64,000 bases of DNA from contig CAKMIA010000003.1 in NCBI GenBank assembly GCA_927353735.1, forward strand, positions 1-64,000. The letters are read 5' to 3'. Made by a program: the position numbers and the translations under genes. Every line of letters starts with the position of its first letter. Position 1 is the stretch's first letter. Under the pieces are notes generated by a model, which saw nothing but the letters and a program-made list of their open reading frames with translations, did not search any database and was not told where the DNA came from. The DNA is from an uncultured Veillonellaceae bacterium. Its GTDB lineage: Bacteria; Bacillota; Negativicutes; Veillonellales; Dialisteraceae. Shown one piece after another: positions 34,675 to 42,911 of this stretch.

Positions 34675-36071
34675 TCTATATCTCCCTTCGGTTTTCCTTC
34701 ACGGGCGCAGATTTCCCTTCCGACGATCACGCCGGCTGCGGAGGCCTGCGCCAGTCCCCGCGTAATGCCCGCACCGTCGCCGATGGCAAAAAGATTGGGG
34801 ATCTTTGTTTCCAGCTCGTACGACAGGTCCATGCGGGACGAATAAAATTTGACCTCCACGCCATACAGGAGCGTATGGCGGGAATTGGCGCCCGGTGCGA
34901 TCTTATCGAGCGCCTCGAGCATCTCCATGATACTCGTGAGAAAACGGTACGGCAGCACCAGCGACAGGTCGCCCGGCGTGGCGCCGGGCATGGTGGGATG
35001 CACGAGGCCCCGGCGGATCCGCTCCTCCGTGGAGCGGCGGCCGTCCTGCAGGTCGCCCAGGCGCTGCACGATGGGGCCGCCGCCCAGCATATTCGCCAGC
35101 GAAGCGATGTATTTGCCGTAGGCGATGGGCTCCTTGAACGGCTCGGTGAACTGCTTGGACACGAGCACGGCGAAATTGGTATTGGCGCTCTTCTTATGGG
35201 CGTAGCTGTGGCCGTTCACCGTCTGCAGGCCGTCATTGTTTTCCGCGACGACGAATCCGTAGGGATTCATGCAGAAGGTGCGCACCCGGTCGTCGAAGCG
35301 GCGGCTGTAGTAGATGAGCTTCGACTCATAGCAGATGTCCGTGATCGGCTCATACACCTCCGCCGGTGACTCCACCCGGACGCCGATATCCACCGCGTTC
35401 GACGTGGTGCGGAGGCCGAGGCGTTCTGCTTCCTTCAGGAGCCATTCCGCGCCCTCCCGGCCCGGTGCGGCCACCACATAGCGCGAGCGGTAGATGTCCT
35501 TCCCGATGCGGATGCCCGCGGCCTTTCCGTCCTCCACGAGGATCTCATCTACCGCAGTGCGGCAGAGCACACGGACGGAAGCAGGCAGCGCCTCCCGCAT
35601 ATGGGCGAGGATCTGGCTGTTCACGTCCGTGCCCAGATGACGGATGCGGGCGGGAATGAAGGCCAGGTCCGCCGCAGCGGCGCGGCGCTTCAGCTCGTGG
35701 AGCTTTTCCCGGTACTCATCGCCGTAGATCTTCCGGTTAGCTCCGCCGTAGCGGCAGTATACGCGGTCCACGTAGGAAATGAGCCGGGACAGGGCGCCCT
35801 TGCTTATGTAGTCGTCCAGATTGCCGCCGTATTCCGTAGTGAGCGTCAGCTTTCCGTCGGAGAATGCCCCGGCTCCGCCCCAGCCGGAGACCAGATTGGT
35901 CCGGCGGTCCTCCGCAGGAGCGGAGCGGTCCTGATTGAGCGCCGCGCGCTCCCGGATGTCCAGCCCCTTTTCCACGATGAGGACGGACGCGCCGGTATCG
36001 GCCAGCTCCAGCGCGGTGAAAATGCCCGCAGGGCCTGCGCCGATGATGATCACATCATAATTCTGTGCCAA
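34671..36071 (-). CDS. FAD-dependent dehydrogenase (COG2509 type)
   Basis: A 466-residue flavoprotein with an N-terminal Rossmann motif, IIGAGPAGIFTALELADTG, and the family block NLVSGWGGAGAFSDGKL. A second dinucleotide-type region and a C-terminal GDGAGITRGLAQASAAG close the FAD site. The physiological reaction is not known. The start is TTG at 36071 with GGAGG 7 bases upstream. Its stop overlaps the purB start, which couples it to purine synthesis genes for no clear reason. Confidence 0.88.
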   Translation of the reverse strand: MAQNYDVIIIGAGPAGIFTALELADTGASVLIVEKGLDIRERAALNQDRSAPAEDRRTNLVSGWGGAGAFSDGKLTLTTEYGGNLDDYISKGALSRLISYVDRVYCRYGGANRKIYGDEYREKLHELKRRAAAADLAFIPARIRHLGTDVNSQILAHMREALPASVRVLCRTAVDEILVEDGKAAGIRIGKDIYRSRYVVAAPGREGAEWLLKEAERLGLRTTSNAVDIGVRVESPAEVYEPITDICYESKLIYYSRRFDDRVRTFCMNPYGFVVAENNDGLQTVNGHSYAHKKSANTNFAVLVSKQFTEPFKEPIAYGKYIASLANMLGGGPIVQRLGDLQDGRRSTEERIRRGLVHPTMPGATPGDLSLVLPYRFLTSIMEMLEALDKIAPGANSRHTLLYGVEVKFYSSRMDLSYELETKIPNLFAIGDGAGITRGLAQASAAGVIVGREICAREGKPKGDIE

Positions 36072-36103
36072 TGCTCAGCCTCCCGTTTTTGAAATACAAA
36101 AAC

Positions 36104-36129
36104 AAAAAACGCTCCGCAGATGGGGAGCG
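36104..36129 (-). terminator. Terminator after the CorA-family gene
   Basis: CGCTCC/GGAGCG stem with an 8-base loop followed by a T-run on the minus strand, about 90 bases past the stop codon and just before the ribosome site of the flavoprotein gene. Confidence 0.75.
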
Positions 36130-36220
36130 ATGGAGACAGAAAAATTTATTCCCTTTTAATCATACAAAAATATGCAGGGAGTGTCAACGAAAAACGCCGA
36201 ATTTCCCGCATGCCGTCGGC

Positions 36221-37171
36221 TCAGAGCATGTCCTTTTTCCACAGGATGAAGGCCACCACCACGGTGAAGAGCACACCGAAGAGAATGAGGCTCATGAACC
36301 CCATGGGAGAGTCGCCCATGGGCACCGGCACATTGACGCCCCACAGGCTGTACACGAGGGTCGGCACGGCGAGGAGGATCGTCATGGATGTGAGGAATTT
36401 CATGATCTGGGACAGGCGGTTCGAGATGATGGAGGAGAAGGCGTCCATCATGGACATGAGGATGTTCGTATAGATCTCCACCATTTCGAGGGCCTGCTTG
36501 TTTTCGATGATCACGTCTTCCAGCAGGTCCTCGTCCTCCTCGTACATTTTGAGGAGGGAGTTCATGTTGCTCGTGCGCAGGCGGAGCAGGCGCTCCATGA
36601 CGTTTTCATTGGCGTGCAGGGCGAAGTTGAAGTACGTCAGGGATTTCTGCAGCTCCAGCATGCGGAAGAGCTCCTTGTTCTGCATGGATTTCCGCACCTG
36701 ATCCTCGATGAGGTCGGTCTTCTTGTAGATCTGCTGCAGGAAATACAGGAAGGAAGACGAGGCCGTGGACAGGATCTGGAAGAGGAAGCGGGTCTTTTTG
36801 TAGGTATGGAAGGACAGGGCCGTATTGGAAAGAAATTTGCCGAGGACGACGCTTTCCTCCAGGCATACGGTGATGAAGAATTTCCGGGTGATGAAGATGC
36901 CCAGCGGCAGGGCGTCGTATTCATCCTGCTCGAGGACGACAGGGGTATTGACGACCACAAAGATGTATTCATCTTCCAGCTCCACGTGGGACCGTTCTTC
37001 CCGGTCGAGGGCGGTCTGGAGCACATCCACGGGGATGCCGGAAATTTCCATGAGCCGGTGGAGTTCGGCCTCGGTGGGGGCCGAGCAGTTGATCCAGGAG
37101 CCCTTTTCCGCCAGGTCCAGGTCGATTTCGCAGAGCGTGTGATTTTCGTCGTGCTTGAAGGCCTTGAGCAT
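36221..37171 (-). CDS. CorA-family divalent cation channel (GVN variant)
   Basis: A 316-residue CorA-like protein: a long cytoplasmic alpha/beta and helical domain, then two C-terminal membrane segments (about 255-275 and 290-310). The pore-loop motif, usually GMN, reads GVN here (YSLWGVNVPVP). CorA proteins pass Mg2+, Co2+ or Ni2+; variant motifs are linked to altered cation preference, so the ion is uncertain. AAAGGAGG precedes the ATG at 37171. It stands as a single gene. Confidence 0.87.
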   Translation of the reverse strand: MLKAFKHDENHTLCEIDLDLAEKGSWINCSAPTEAELHRLMEISGIPVDVLQTALDREERSHVELEDEYIFVVVNTPVVLEQDEYDALPLGIFITRKFFITVCLEESVVLGKFLSNTALSFHTYKKTRFLFQILSTASSSFLYFLQQIYKKTDLIEDQVRKSMQNKELFRMLELQKSLTYFNFALHANENVMERLLRLRTSNMNSLLKMYEEDEDLLEDVIIENKQALEMVEIYTNILMSMMDAFSSIISNRLSQIMKFLTSMTILLAVPTLVYSLWGVNVPVPMGDSPMGFMSLILFGVLFTVVVAFILWKKDML

Positions 37172-37262
37172 TGCCGTCCTCCTTTCCCGCAAAGAAATGC
37201 AGGAGTCTGTCCTGCATGATTTATAAATGTAATATAAGCAACGGCGGGCGCGCTGTCAAATG

Positions 37263-37288
37263 AAAAAAGGCGCAGAGAAATCTGCGCC
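37263..37288 (-). terminator. Terminator after pfkA
   Basis: GGCGCAGA/TCTGCGCC with a four-base loop followed by six T on the minus strand. It closes the pilus-aroK-pfkA series. Confidence 0.93.
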
Positions 37289-37293
37289 CGGCG

Positions 37294-38271
37294 TCATGGT
37301 CTGATGCAGCACCCCGCGCCGATGCGGAGCGCCAGATCGTAGCCTGCTGTATACAGAGTCCGCGTCTCGCGGAATGCTTCTTCATAGGAAATGAGGCGGG
37401 TGCGACTGTTCACGCATCCTGCAAGGAAGCCGCTCCGGCCCTCTGCCAGTCCGTCCACGGCGGCCGCGCCGAGAATGGCCCCGAGGAGGGCATCCCTTGC
37501 GGTGGGCGGCCCGCCCCGCTGGATGTAGCCGAGGATGGTGGCGCATACGTCGATGCCCGTTTTTTCCCGCAGCCAGGCGGCCAGCTCCTGCCCGTCCGCG
37601 GCGCCTTCCGCACAGATGATGATGCTGTTTGTGCGCCCTTCCTTCTGCATGGCCATGAGGGAATCTGCAATGGCCTCACGGGAAAAGGGGACCTCCGGGA
37701 CGAGGGTGAATTCCGCGCCGCCTGCCAGTCCCGCGGCCAGCGCAATGTGCCCTGCATGGCGGCCCATCACCTCCACCACGGCCGCCCGGTCATGGGAAGC
37801 GGCGGTATCGCGGATGCGGCTCACCGATTCGAGGACCGTATTGACCGCCGTATCGTAGCCGATGGTCTCTTCCGTGCCGTACATGTCATTGTCGATGGTG
37901 GCGGGCACGACGGCAGTGGCGATGCCCAGCTCCTGCAGGGCCGCGGCGCCTGCCATGGAGCCGTCCCCGCCGATGACGATGAGGCCGTCCATGCCGCGGC
38001 TGCGGAGGAGGTCAGCGGCCCGGGCCTGCGCCTCCTTTTCGCGGAAGGCCGGGCAGCGGGCCGTTTTCAGCACCGTGCCGCCGTGATGGACGATGCCGCC
38101 GGCATTTCTCCAGCCAAGGCGGATCAGATCGCCCGCGAGAAGTCCCTCATAGCCGCGGAAAACGCCCCAGGGCTCGATGCCCCGGGAACAGGCGCTCCGG
38201 ATGATGCTGCGGATGGCGGCGTTCATGCCGGGGGCGTCGCCGCCGCTGGTAAGGAAGGCCAGGCGTTTCAT
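37294..38271 (-). CDS. pfkA: 6-phosphofructokinase
   Basis: A 325-residue ATP-type phosphofructokinase that phosphorylates fructose 6-phosphate in glycolysis. Conserved parts are TSGGDAPGMN, IVIGGDGSMAGA, the catalytic PATIDNDMYGTE, EVMGRHAG and GYIQRGGPPTARD. GGAG lies close upstream of the ATG at 38271, within the end of the shikimate kinase gene. It is the last gene of the long minus-strand series that begins with the pilin gene. Confidence 0.95.
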   Translation of the reverse strand: MKRLAFLTSGGDAPGMNAAIRSIIRSACSRGIEPWGVFRGYEGLLAGDLIRLGWRNAGGIVHHGGTVLKTARCPAFREKEAQARAADLLRSRGMDGLIVIGGDGSMAGAAALQELGIATAVVPATIDNDMYGTEETIGYDTAVNTVLESVSRIRDTAASHDRAAVVEVMGRHAGHIALAAGLAGGAEFTLVPEVPFSREAIADSLMAMQKEGRTNSIIICAEGAADGQELAAWLREKTGIDVCATILGYIQRGGPPTARDALLGAILGAAAVDGLAEGRSGFLAGCVNSRTRLISYEEAFRETRTLYTAGYDLALRIGAGCCIRP

Positions 38272-38272
38272 A

Positions 38273-38836
38273 TTATCTCCTCTCGTATCTGTCCCGTTCG
38301 TGACGTTTGATGAATTCGATGTGGTGGCGGTCAATGAACCGCGCAATGAGGAGCGCGGTCTGTGCGGGATGGCGGTTCGTCGTATTGAAGACCGCGTCCG
38401 CCCGGGGTTTCCAGGATTCCCACTGGTTCCGCATGCGCCGTACGAAGCCGTCCACGTTGGAATAATCCATGGTGGGGCGCTTCCCGATGCGCTTCGATAC
38501 GCGCTCGGCCAGGCGGAAGGGCCGGGCCACGAGGAGCACCACCAGCCCGTGCTCGGACAGGAGCCGGAACTTCTCCTCCGTCATGGGGAAATTGCCTCCC
38601 ATGGCGATGACAGCCTCATGGTAATAGCGCACGTGATTGATGATGTCCATTTCTGTTTCGGCAAAGATCTCCGGGCCGGCGTTCCGCCAGTAGTCGGCGA
38701 TCTTTTCTCCCGTCATCCGTTCCATGATGCGGTCCGTGTCCGCCAGCTGCCAGCCGAGGCCGTCAGCGAGTATCCTTGCCGCCCGGCTCTTGCCTGTGCC
38801 CATCGGACCGATCAGTACGATGTTTCTCTTCTTCAT
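38273..38836 (-). CDS. aroK: Shikimate kinase-like protein
   Basis: A 187-residue small P-loop kinase. Walker A is GPMGTGKS, the DTDR block matches the shikimate-binding Asp region, and VIAMGGNFP stands where the family usually has the substrate-binding GGG. GKRPTMDYSNVDGF holds the lid Arg. Shikimate kinase is the best fit; a related kinase is possible because of the GGN change. AGAGG lies 5 bases before the ATG at 38836. Its start lies 74 bases inside the 3' end of the pilO-like gene. Confidence 0.8.
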   Translation of the reverse strand: MKKRNIVLIGPMGTGKSRAARILADGLGWQLADTDRIMERMTGEKIADYWRNAGPEIFAETEMDIINHVRYYHEAVIAMGGNFPMTEEKFRLLSEHGLVVLLVARPFRLAERVSKRIGKRPTMDYSNVDGFVRRMRNQWESWKPRADAVFNTTNRHPAQTALLIARFIDRHHIEFIKRHERDRYERR

Positions 38837-39311
38837 AGGTACCTCTGCTCCGGTACGCGCTGAGCTCCAGCTCGAAGGAGAGCCGGTCCCCGTCCCGTGC
38901 GAGGCGGAGAAGGTCGGCACGCACCCAATGCTTTTTCATATGTATTATATCAAAAAGCGAGAGGACTTGGGGGAAAGTTCCGTGCCCAGCCACTTTCATT
39001 TTCAGGACCTCGCCGGCGGTCATCGGCTCCGGCGGCTCCTCGGAAATTTCCTGCACCGAAGCGCCGCTCTGACGGACCGCATCGCCCAGCGCGAGAAATT
39101 CCCGCGCCGGAAAATACAGCGGCGCCGTCCGGGAGACGGTCGGAGCGGAGGCGAACGCCTCGGCGGCGTCATTCTGCGTGCGGAGGGCAGCGGCTTCCTC
39201 GTCCGCGCTCCGGGCGGTGCTGGCGAGAAGGAAGGCGGCGAGAAACAGCAGCACCGCGAGAAGAAGAAACAGCGCGGGGCTGCGTGCCCGGCGGAGCAGG
39301 AAGTCTCTCAT
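38763..39311 (-). CDS. PilO-like pilus assembly protein
   Basis: A 182-residue bitopic protein: a short basic cytoplasmic tail (MRDFLLRRARSP), a membrane segment (about 13-31), a coiled-coil stretch, and a ferredoxin-like periplasmic part around FPQVLSLFDIIHMKKHWVRADLL. Size, topology and position after the PilM/PilN gene match PilO. The last ~28 residues are highly charged and overlap the shikimate kinase gene out of frame, so the natural C-terminus may once have been nearer to LSAYRSR. It starts with an ATGA overlap to the upstream gene. Confidence 0.7.
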   Translation of the reverse strand: MRDFLLRRARSPALFLLLAVLLFLAAFLLASTARSADEEAAALRTQNDAAEAFASAPTVSRTAPLYFPAREFLALGDAVRQSGASVQEISEEPPEPMTAGEVLKMKVAGHGTFPQVLSLFDIIHMKKHWVRADLLRLARDGDRLSFELELSAYRSRGTYEEEKHRTDRSDGHRQEPGGKDTR

Positions 39312-40564
39312 GAGGACGCTCCTTTCTCCGGTTCGCAGGAGATGGCGAAGCGGTAAAAGGGAAGCGGCGCGTCACGGCGCAGGGACTCTACCCGGCAGGG
39401 CAGCTCCCATGCAGCGGAGAGGCGGCTCTGGAAAACGGATACGGCGCGGCTGTCTGCGGAAGCGCCGGCGAGGCGGATGGCGCCATCCCGGCTGGTGATG
39501 GTCCGGAGGGTCACGCCGGGCGGCAGGAGTTCTGCCAGTGCGACCAGCTTTGTCTCCCAGGCGGGATCCGTGCGGATGAAATCCCGGTTTTCCTGCCGGG
39601 CCGCTTCCTCCACTGCCTGCGCTTTCCGAGCATCGGCCATGGCCTGCCGTTCTCCGGAGAGGGCGGCCCTCCTGTCCGTTTCCGCGGAAAGCGACGCCAG
39701 AGAATCCGCACAGGCGATGCCGCTCCACAGGAGCACTGCAGCGGCACAGAGGCACAGGCCCTGCGCGGCGCGGAGGCGGAGCACTGACCGGGAGAACAGG
39801 GGCAGGCTCCGGTCCTCCGGAAAGGACAGATCGAGCCGGGGCGCTTCACTGAGCCGGAGGGCCAGCGTACAGAGTGCTTCATGGAACGAAGGCAGAGGAA
39901 ATCCCGCATCCGTGAGCGCTTCCCAGTGAGCGGCGGAGCAGTCGGCAGCGGGCACGGGAAAACACAGGAGGTGCCGGTCCGCAAGAAACTGCCGGAAGGA
40001 TGCGCTCTCCTCCGGCGCATAACGCTTTTTTTCCGCCCGGCCGTGGGTGAGACGGAGCAGCAGGAGATCCTTCGGGCGGACAAAGAGGAGGCATTCCTCT
40101 TCCTTTTTGGGGAGGGGCACTGCGGCACAGACGATGCGCCGGCCCGCCTGTCCGGCCGGTTCCGTCCAGCGGCGGAGCTCCTCCTCCGTGCAGGCCGCGG
40201 CCAGAATATCCCAGCGGTCCGGTTCGTGGGCGGTGGCGGTCCAGTCCATGGAAAGCGGCGCATCCGTGCGGAAGATGCGGTCGCTTTCCCAGCGCATGGT
40301 CTCCGCCAGTTCCTCCTTCGTCATGTCGGGGAAGCGGCGGCTTTCCAGCCGCAGTCCCGGGAGGGCAGCGCACAGAAGGATCTGTTTTCCCGCGAATCCC
40401 TGAGAGGCGGCGCGGAGAAAAAGGGCGGAACGGTCCTCTTCCGGCGCAGCAGGGAAAAAGCGGTTCCGGAGCAGTTTCCCGTCTACGGTATCTGTAAAAA
40501 AGAGGCCCTCTGCGCAGGGGATGCACACTGTGGGGCGGGCCCTGTGCCATATGCGGTTCACCAT
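39308..40564 (-). CDS. PilM-PilN fusion-like pilus assembly protein
   Basis: A 418-residue protein. The N-terminal ~250 residues look like a degenerate actin-fold PilM (MTKEELAETMRWESDRIF matches the PilM block), but nucleotide motifs are not obvious. A membrane segment at about 268-288 (LCLCAAAVLLWSGIACADSL) leads to a coiled coil and a PilN-like periplasmic domain (LVALAELLPPGVTLRTITSRDG). It probably replaces two separate proteins of the inner-membrane alignment complex. The assignment is from architecture and neighbours and is moderately sure. Confidence 0.65.
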   Translation of the reverse strand: MVNRIWHRARPTVCIPCAEGLFFTDTVDGKLLRNRFFPAAPEEDRSALFLRAASQGFAGKQILLCAALPGLRLESRRFPDMTKEELAETMRWESDRIFRTDAPLSMDWTATAHEPDRWDILAAACTEEELRRWTEPAGQAGRRIVCAAVPLPKKEEECLLFVRPKDLLLLRLTHGRAEKKRYAPEESASFRQFLADRHLLCFPVPAADCSAAHWEALTDAGFPLPSFHEALCTLALRLSEAPRLDLSFPEDRSLPLFSRSVLRLRAAQGLCLCAAAVLLWSGIACADSLASLSAETDRRAALSGERQAMADARKAQAVEEAARQENRDFIRTDPAWETKLVALAELLPPGVTLRTITSRDGAIRLAGASADSRAVSVFQSRLSAAWELPCRVESLRRDAPLPFYRFAISCEPEKGASS

Positions 40565-40986
40565 TTTTTGTTTTCCACCTCCGTTACTGTCACCGTCCGC
40601 GGATCGTCTCCGGTGACATCCACGGTAAGGATCACATACCGGAGCACACCGGAGGCGGTATCTCCGCCGCGGGCATAGACGACGGCCGTCTGCGGGCTGT
40701 CCGCTGTGTCTTCGTCTGTGTCCGGCGCGAGGCGCACCGCCGTTTCCGTACCCGGGCTGACGGAAAAGACGGTGCTGTATGTCTCCGGCAGCTCATGAGA
40801 TCTCAGATAGAGCAGGCCCCATACGGCACCGCTCTCCGCGGCGTATTCGGCGGCCAGTCCCTGCCGGTACCGTTCGGACGTGCGCGCCGAATGGGAGGCT
40901 GCGGCGGCGAGCCCGGCCAGTACTGCCGCCAGTCCGGCCAGCGCCAGAAGGAGCCACAGCGCGAGCAGTCCGCGGCGCCTATTCAT
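40558..40986 (-). CDS. PilX/GspK-like pilus accessory protein
   Basis: A 142-residue protein beginning MNRRRGLLALWLLLALAGL, a short basic leader and a hydrophobic segment as in pilin-like proteins, followed by AAEYAAESGAVWGLLYLRS, a pattern seen in PilX-like minor pilins. The rest is a small soluble domain. A Glu at the pilin +5 position is not seen. GGGAG lies 6 bases before the ATG at 40986, and the gene overlaps both neighbours by 7-8 bases. Confidence 0.6.
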   Translation of the reverse strand: MNRRRGLLALWLLLALAGLAAVLAGLAAAASHSARTSERYRQGLAAEYAAESGAVWGLLYLRSHELPETYSTVFSVSPGTETAVRLAPDTDEDTADSPQTAVVYARGGDTASGVLRYVILTVDVTGDDPRTVTVTEVENKKW

Positions 40987-41506
40987 AGGGCTCTCCCATG
41001 CGGAAGAAATCCGCCAGCGGCAGTATGGCAGTGCGGATGTCATAGCAGCCTTTTATGCCCTGCGGCTGCATCCGGTAGGCGAGCTGCACCGGTCCGCCCG
41101 GCGTCTGCCGGAAGTAGGGAAGCCCCTCAAAAGGGACCACATCATAATGAATGCCTTCTTCGCCGCCGGTGAGGGGCTGCTTGCGGCCGGTGTACAGCTT
41201 GAGCTTCCAGACTCGATCCTCCACGAGAAACGTGTAGGGGCGGAGTTTTCCGTCCTCTGCGTGCGCGGCGATGATACAGCGGCTGTCGGAAACGGCATCG
41301 GTAGGGGAACGGCGGCGGGACTGCCGGATCTTGTCCGTGATGTAGTCACACGCAAAGAAAGCCGTTTCCGAGGCGTGCAGGCGGCGCTCCCGCTCCGTCA
41401 CGGCGCCGGCGAGTTTCGCTATGGCGGGAAAGGCAGCGGCTGCCAGCGCAGCGGTGAGGCCCAGCGCGAGAAGCGCCTCTGCCAGCAGAAATCCGGGACG
41501 TTTCAT
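40979..41506 (-). CDS. Prepilin-like protein (PulJ/PilW type)
   Basis: A 175-residue minor pseudopilin candidate. The N-terminus MKRPGFLLAEALLALGL has a short basic leader, a Gly cleavage site, Phe at +1 and Glu at +5, the prepilin peptidase signature. The C-terminal domain is soluble with two Cys. It overlaps the previous and next genes by a few bases. Confidence 0.72.
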   Translation of the reverse strand: MKRPGFLLAEALLALGLTAALAAAAFPAIAKLAGAVTERERRLHASETAFFACDYITDKIRQSRRRSPTDAVSDSRCIIAAHAEDGKLRPYTFLVEDRVWKLKLYTGRKQPLTGGEEGIHYDVVPFEGLPYFRQTPGGPVQLAYRMQPQGIKGCYDIRTAILPLADFFRMGEPYE

Positions 41507-41889
41507 GGGCGGCCTCCTTCTCCGGCAGGGGCCGGGCCGGTAAGCGTGCGGAAGGAAAGAGCCGTGCCGCTGTCAGAGCGGACGGTCACGACCGCAGCCG
41601 TGCAGGAAATCCCTGCGGTGTCGGTGATCTCCCGCCTGGTTTCGACGGTGTAGCGGCGGCCGTTCCGTTCCTCCTCTGTGGGAATGACCGGCAGCAGGCC
41701 GGCGGAGGGATCGGATTTCATGAGCTCCATCGCTTCCTCTGCGAGAAGCGTCATGTCTGCGGTCTCCTCGGCATGAAAGGCGGAGCGCTCTGCTGAAGCC
41801 ATGAGGGCCAGCACGCCCCCTAAGAGAAGAAGGAGCGCCGCAGAGGCCATCTGGACCCACAGCAGCAGAAATCCCTTTCGCCGGTTCAT
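41503..41889 (-). CDS. Minor pilin-like protein
   Basis: A 128-residue protein beginning MNRRKGFLLLWVQMASAALL. It has a pilin-type leader (RRKG before Phe) and a hydrophobic helix, but lacks Glu at +5. A small soluble domain follows. AAAGGAGGG precedes the ATG at 41889; the 52-codon upstream extension is rejected because it overlaps the previous gene and has no signal features. Probably a PilV/GspI-like component. Confidence 0.62.
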   Translation of the reverse strand: MNRRKGFLLLWVQMASAALLLLLGGVLALMASAERSAFHAEETADMTLLAEEAMELMKSDPSAGLLPVIPTEEERNGRRYTVETRREITDTAGISCTAAVVTVRSDSGTALSFRTLTGPAPAGEGGRP

Positions 41890-41926
41890 CCGCGGTCCCT
41901 CCTTTCTCTGTGGCATTCGCGCCAAT

Positions 41927-42424
41927 TCACAGCTCGACCGTTTCGACCCGCACCCGGCCGGTATACATGGATACGGTAAGTACACGGGCAGAGGTGCGCC
42001 GCGGCCCATAGAAACGAAAACTGTAATCAGAGCTTCGGCCGGCAAAACTGTTTTTCTGAAATTGAAGTATTACGGAGGCGGGTGATACCGTGATGCCCTC
42101 CGGCAGGTACCCGGCGGGAGGCGTGGACTGAAGTCCTCTCCGGCAGATGTATCGGACTCGTCCGTTTTGCATTTTGAAGGTCAGCTCCTTGTATTCCAGA
42201 CTCGTTCCCGGATAGCGGGCATCGCCATTCCGGGCGTCCGCCTGCACTGTCCGGATAATCGCCGCTGCCTCGGAGGCGGCCATATCGAGGCGCCGTTCCT
42301 CTGTCCAGTCTGACAGCGCCGGAAACAGGAGGCCGGCCATTAATGCGGTGATACCGGCCAGCAGCAGTGCCTCCAGCAGGAGCATTCCCTTCCTACAGCG
42401 CCGCCCAGACCGCAAATGCCGCAT
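41927..42424 (-). CDS. Prepilin-like protein (GspH/FimT type)
   Basis: A 165-residue pseudopilin candidate. The leader ends RRCRKG, followed by MLLLEALLLAG with Glu at +5. The globular part (AASEAAAIIRTVQADARNG) resembles GspH/FimT. The start at 42424 lies inside the 3' end of the prepilin peptidase gene and has no clear ribosome site, so it is probably made by coupled translation; the exact start is uncertain. Confidence 0.68.
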   Translation of the reverse strand: MRHLRSGRRCRKGMLLLEALLLAGITALMAGLLFPALSDWTEERRLDMAASEAAAIIRTVQADARNGDARYPGTSLEYKELTFKMQNGRVRYICRRGLQSTPPAGYLPEGITVSPASVILQFQKNSFAGRSSDYSFRFYGPRRTSARVLTVSMYTGRVRVETVEL

Positions 42425-42911
42425 CGCCGCACGCATAGGAAAACATACCGGCCGCGCAGAGGAACGGTGCGAAAGGGAGCCCGTCGGTGAGGCGCTTCCG
42501 GCCGAGGAGGACGAACGCTGCGCCGATGAGACCGCCCAGTACACAGGCACTCCACAGAAAGATAAGTCCCGCTTCCCACGAAAGCCACAGCGCTGCGGCA
42601 CCGGCCAGCGGGGCGTCGCCCCCGCCCGCCGCATGGCAGCGGCTCAGGGCCAGAAAGAGAAGAAACACACCAGCAGCGGTGCAGAGCGTTCCGGCCGTGC
42701 CGTGCATCACCCAGTGCACCGCGCCGCCGGCCGCAAGGGCTCCGGACCAGAGATCGGAAATATACCCGGTGCGGCTGTCCTCCCACGCGGCGCCGCCGAG
42801 AAGGACCATAAAGAGAAGGCCGCCATACCGGGATGCAGCCAGCAGCAAAAGCAAACAGCCTGCCGCGGCCGCAGGCACCAGCGTCCTTTCCGGGAGCGGC
42901 AGGCCTTTCAT
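42393..42911 (-). CDS. Prepilin peptidase (A24 family), short form
   Basis: A 172-residue membrane aspartyl protease. Both catalytic motifs are present: WEDSRTGYISD and GGGDAPLAG. It lacks the N-terminal methyltransferase domain with CxxC pairs found in full-length PilD, so it may only cleave, leaving methylation to another enzyme or absent. About six hydrophobic segments are seen. Its start overlaps the pilin stop (ATGA). Confidence 0.85.
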   Translation of the reverse strand: MKGLPLPERTLVPAAAAGCLLLLLAASRYGGLLFMVLLGGAAWEDSRTGYISDLWSGALAAGGAVHWVMHGTAGTLCTAAGVFLLFLALSRCHAAGGGDAPLAGAAALWLSWEAGLIFLWSACVLGGLIGAAFVLLGRKRLTDGLPFAPFLCAAGMFSYACGDAAFAVWAAL

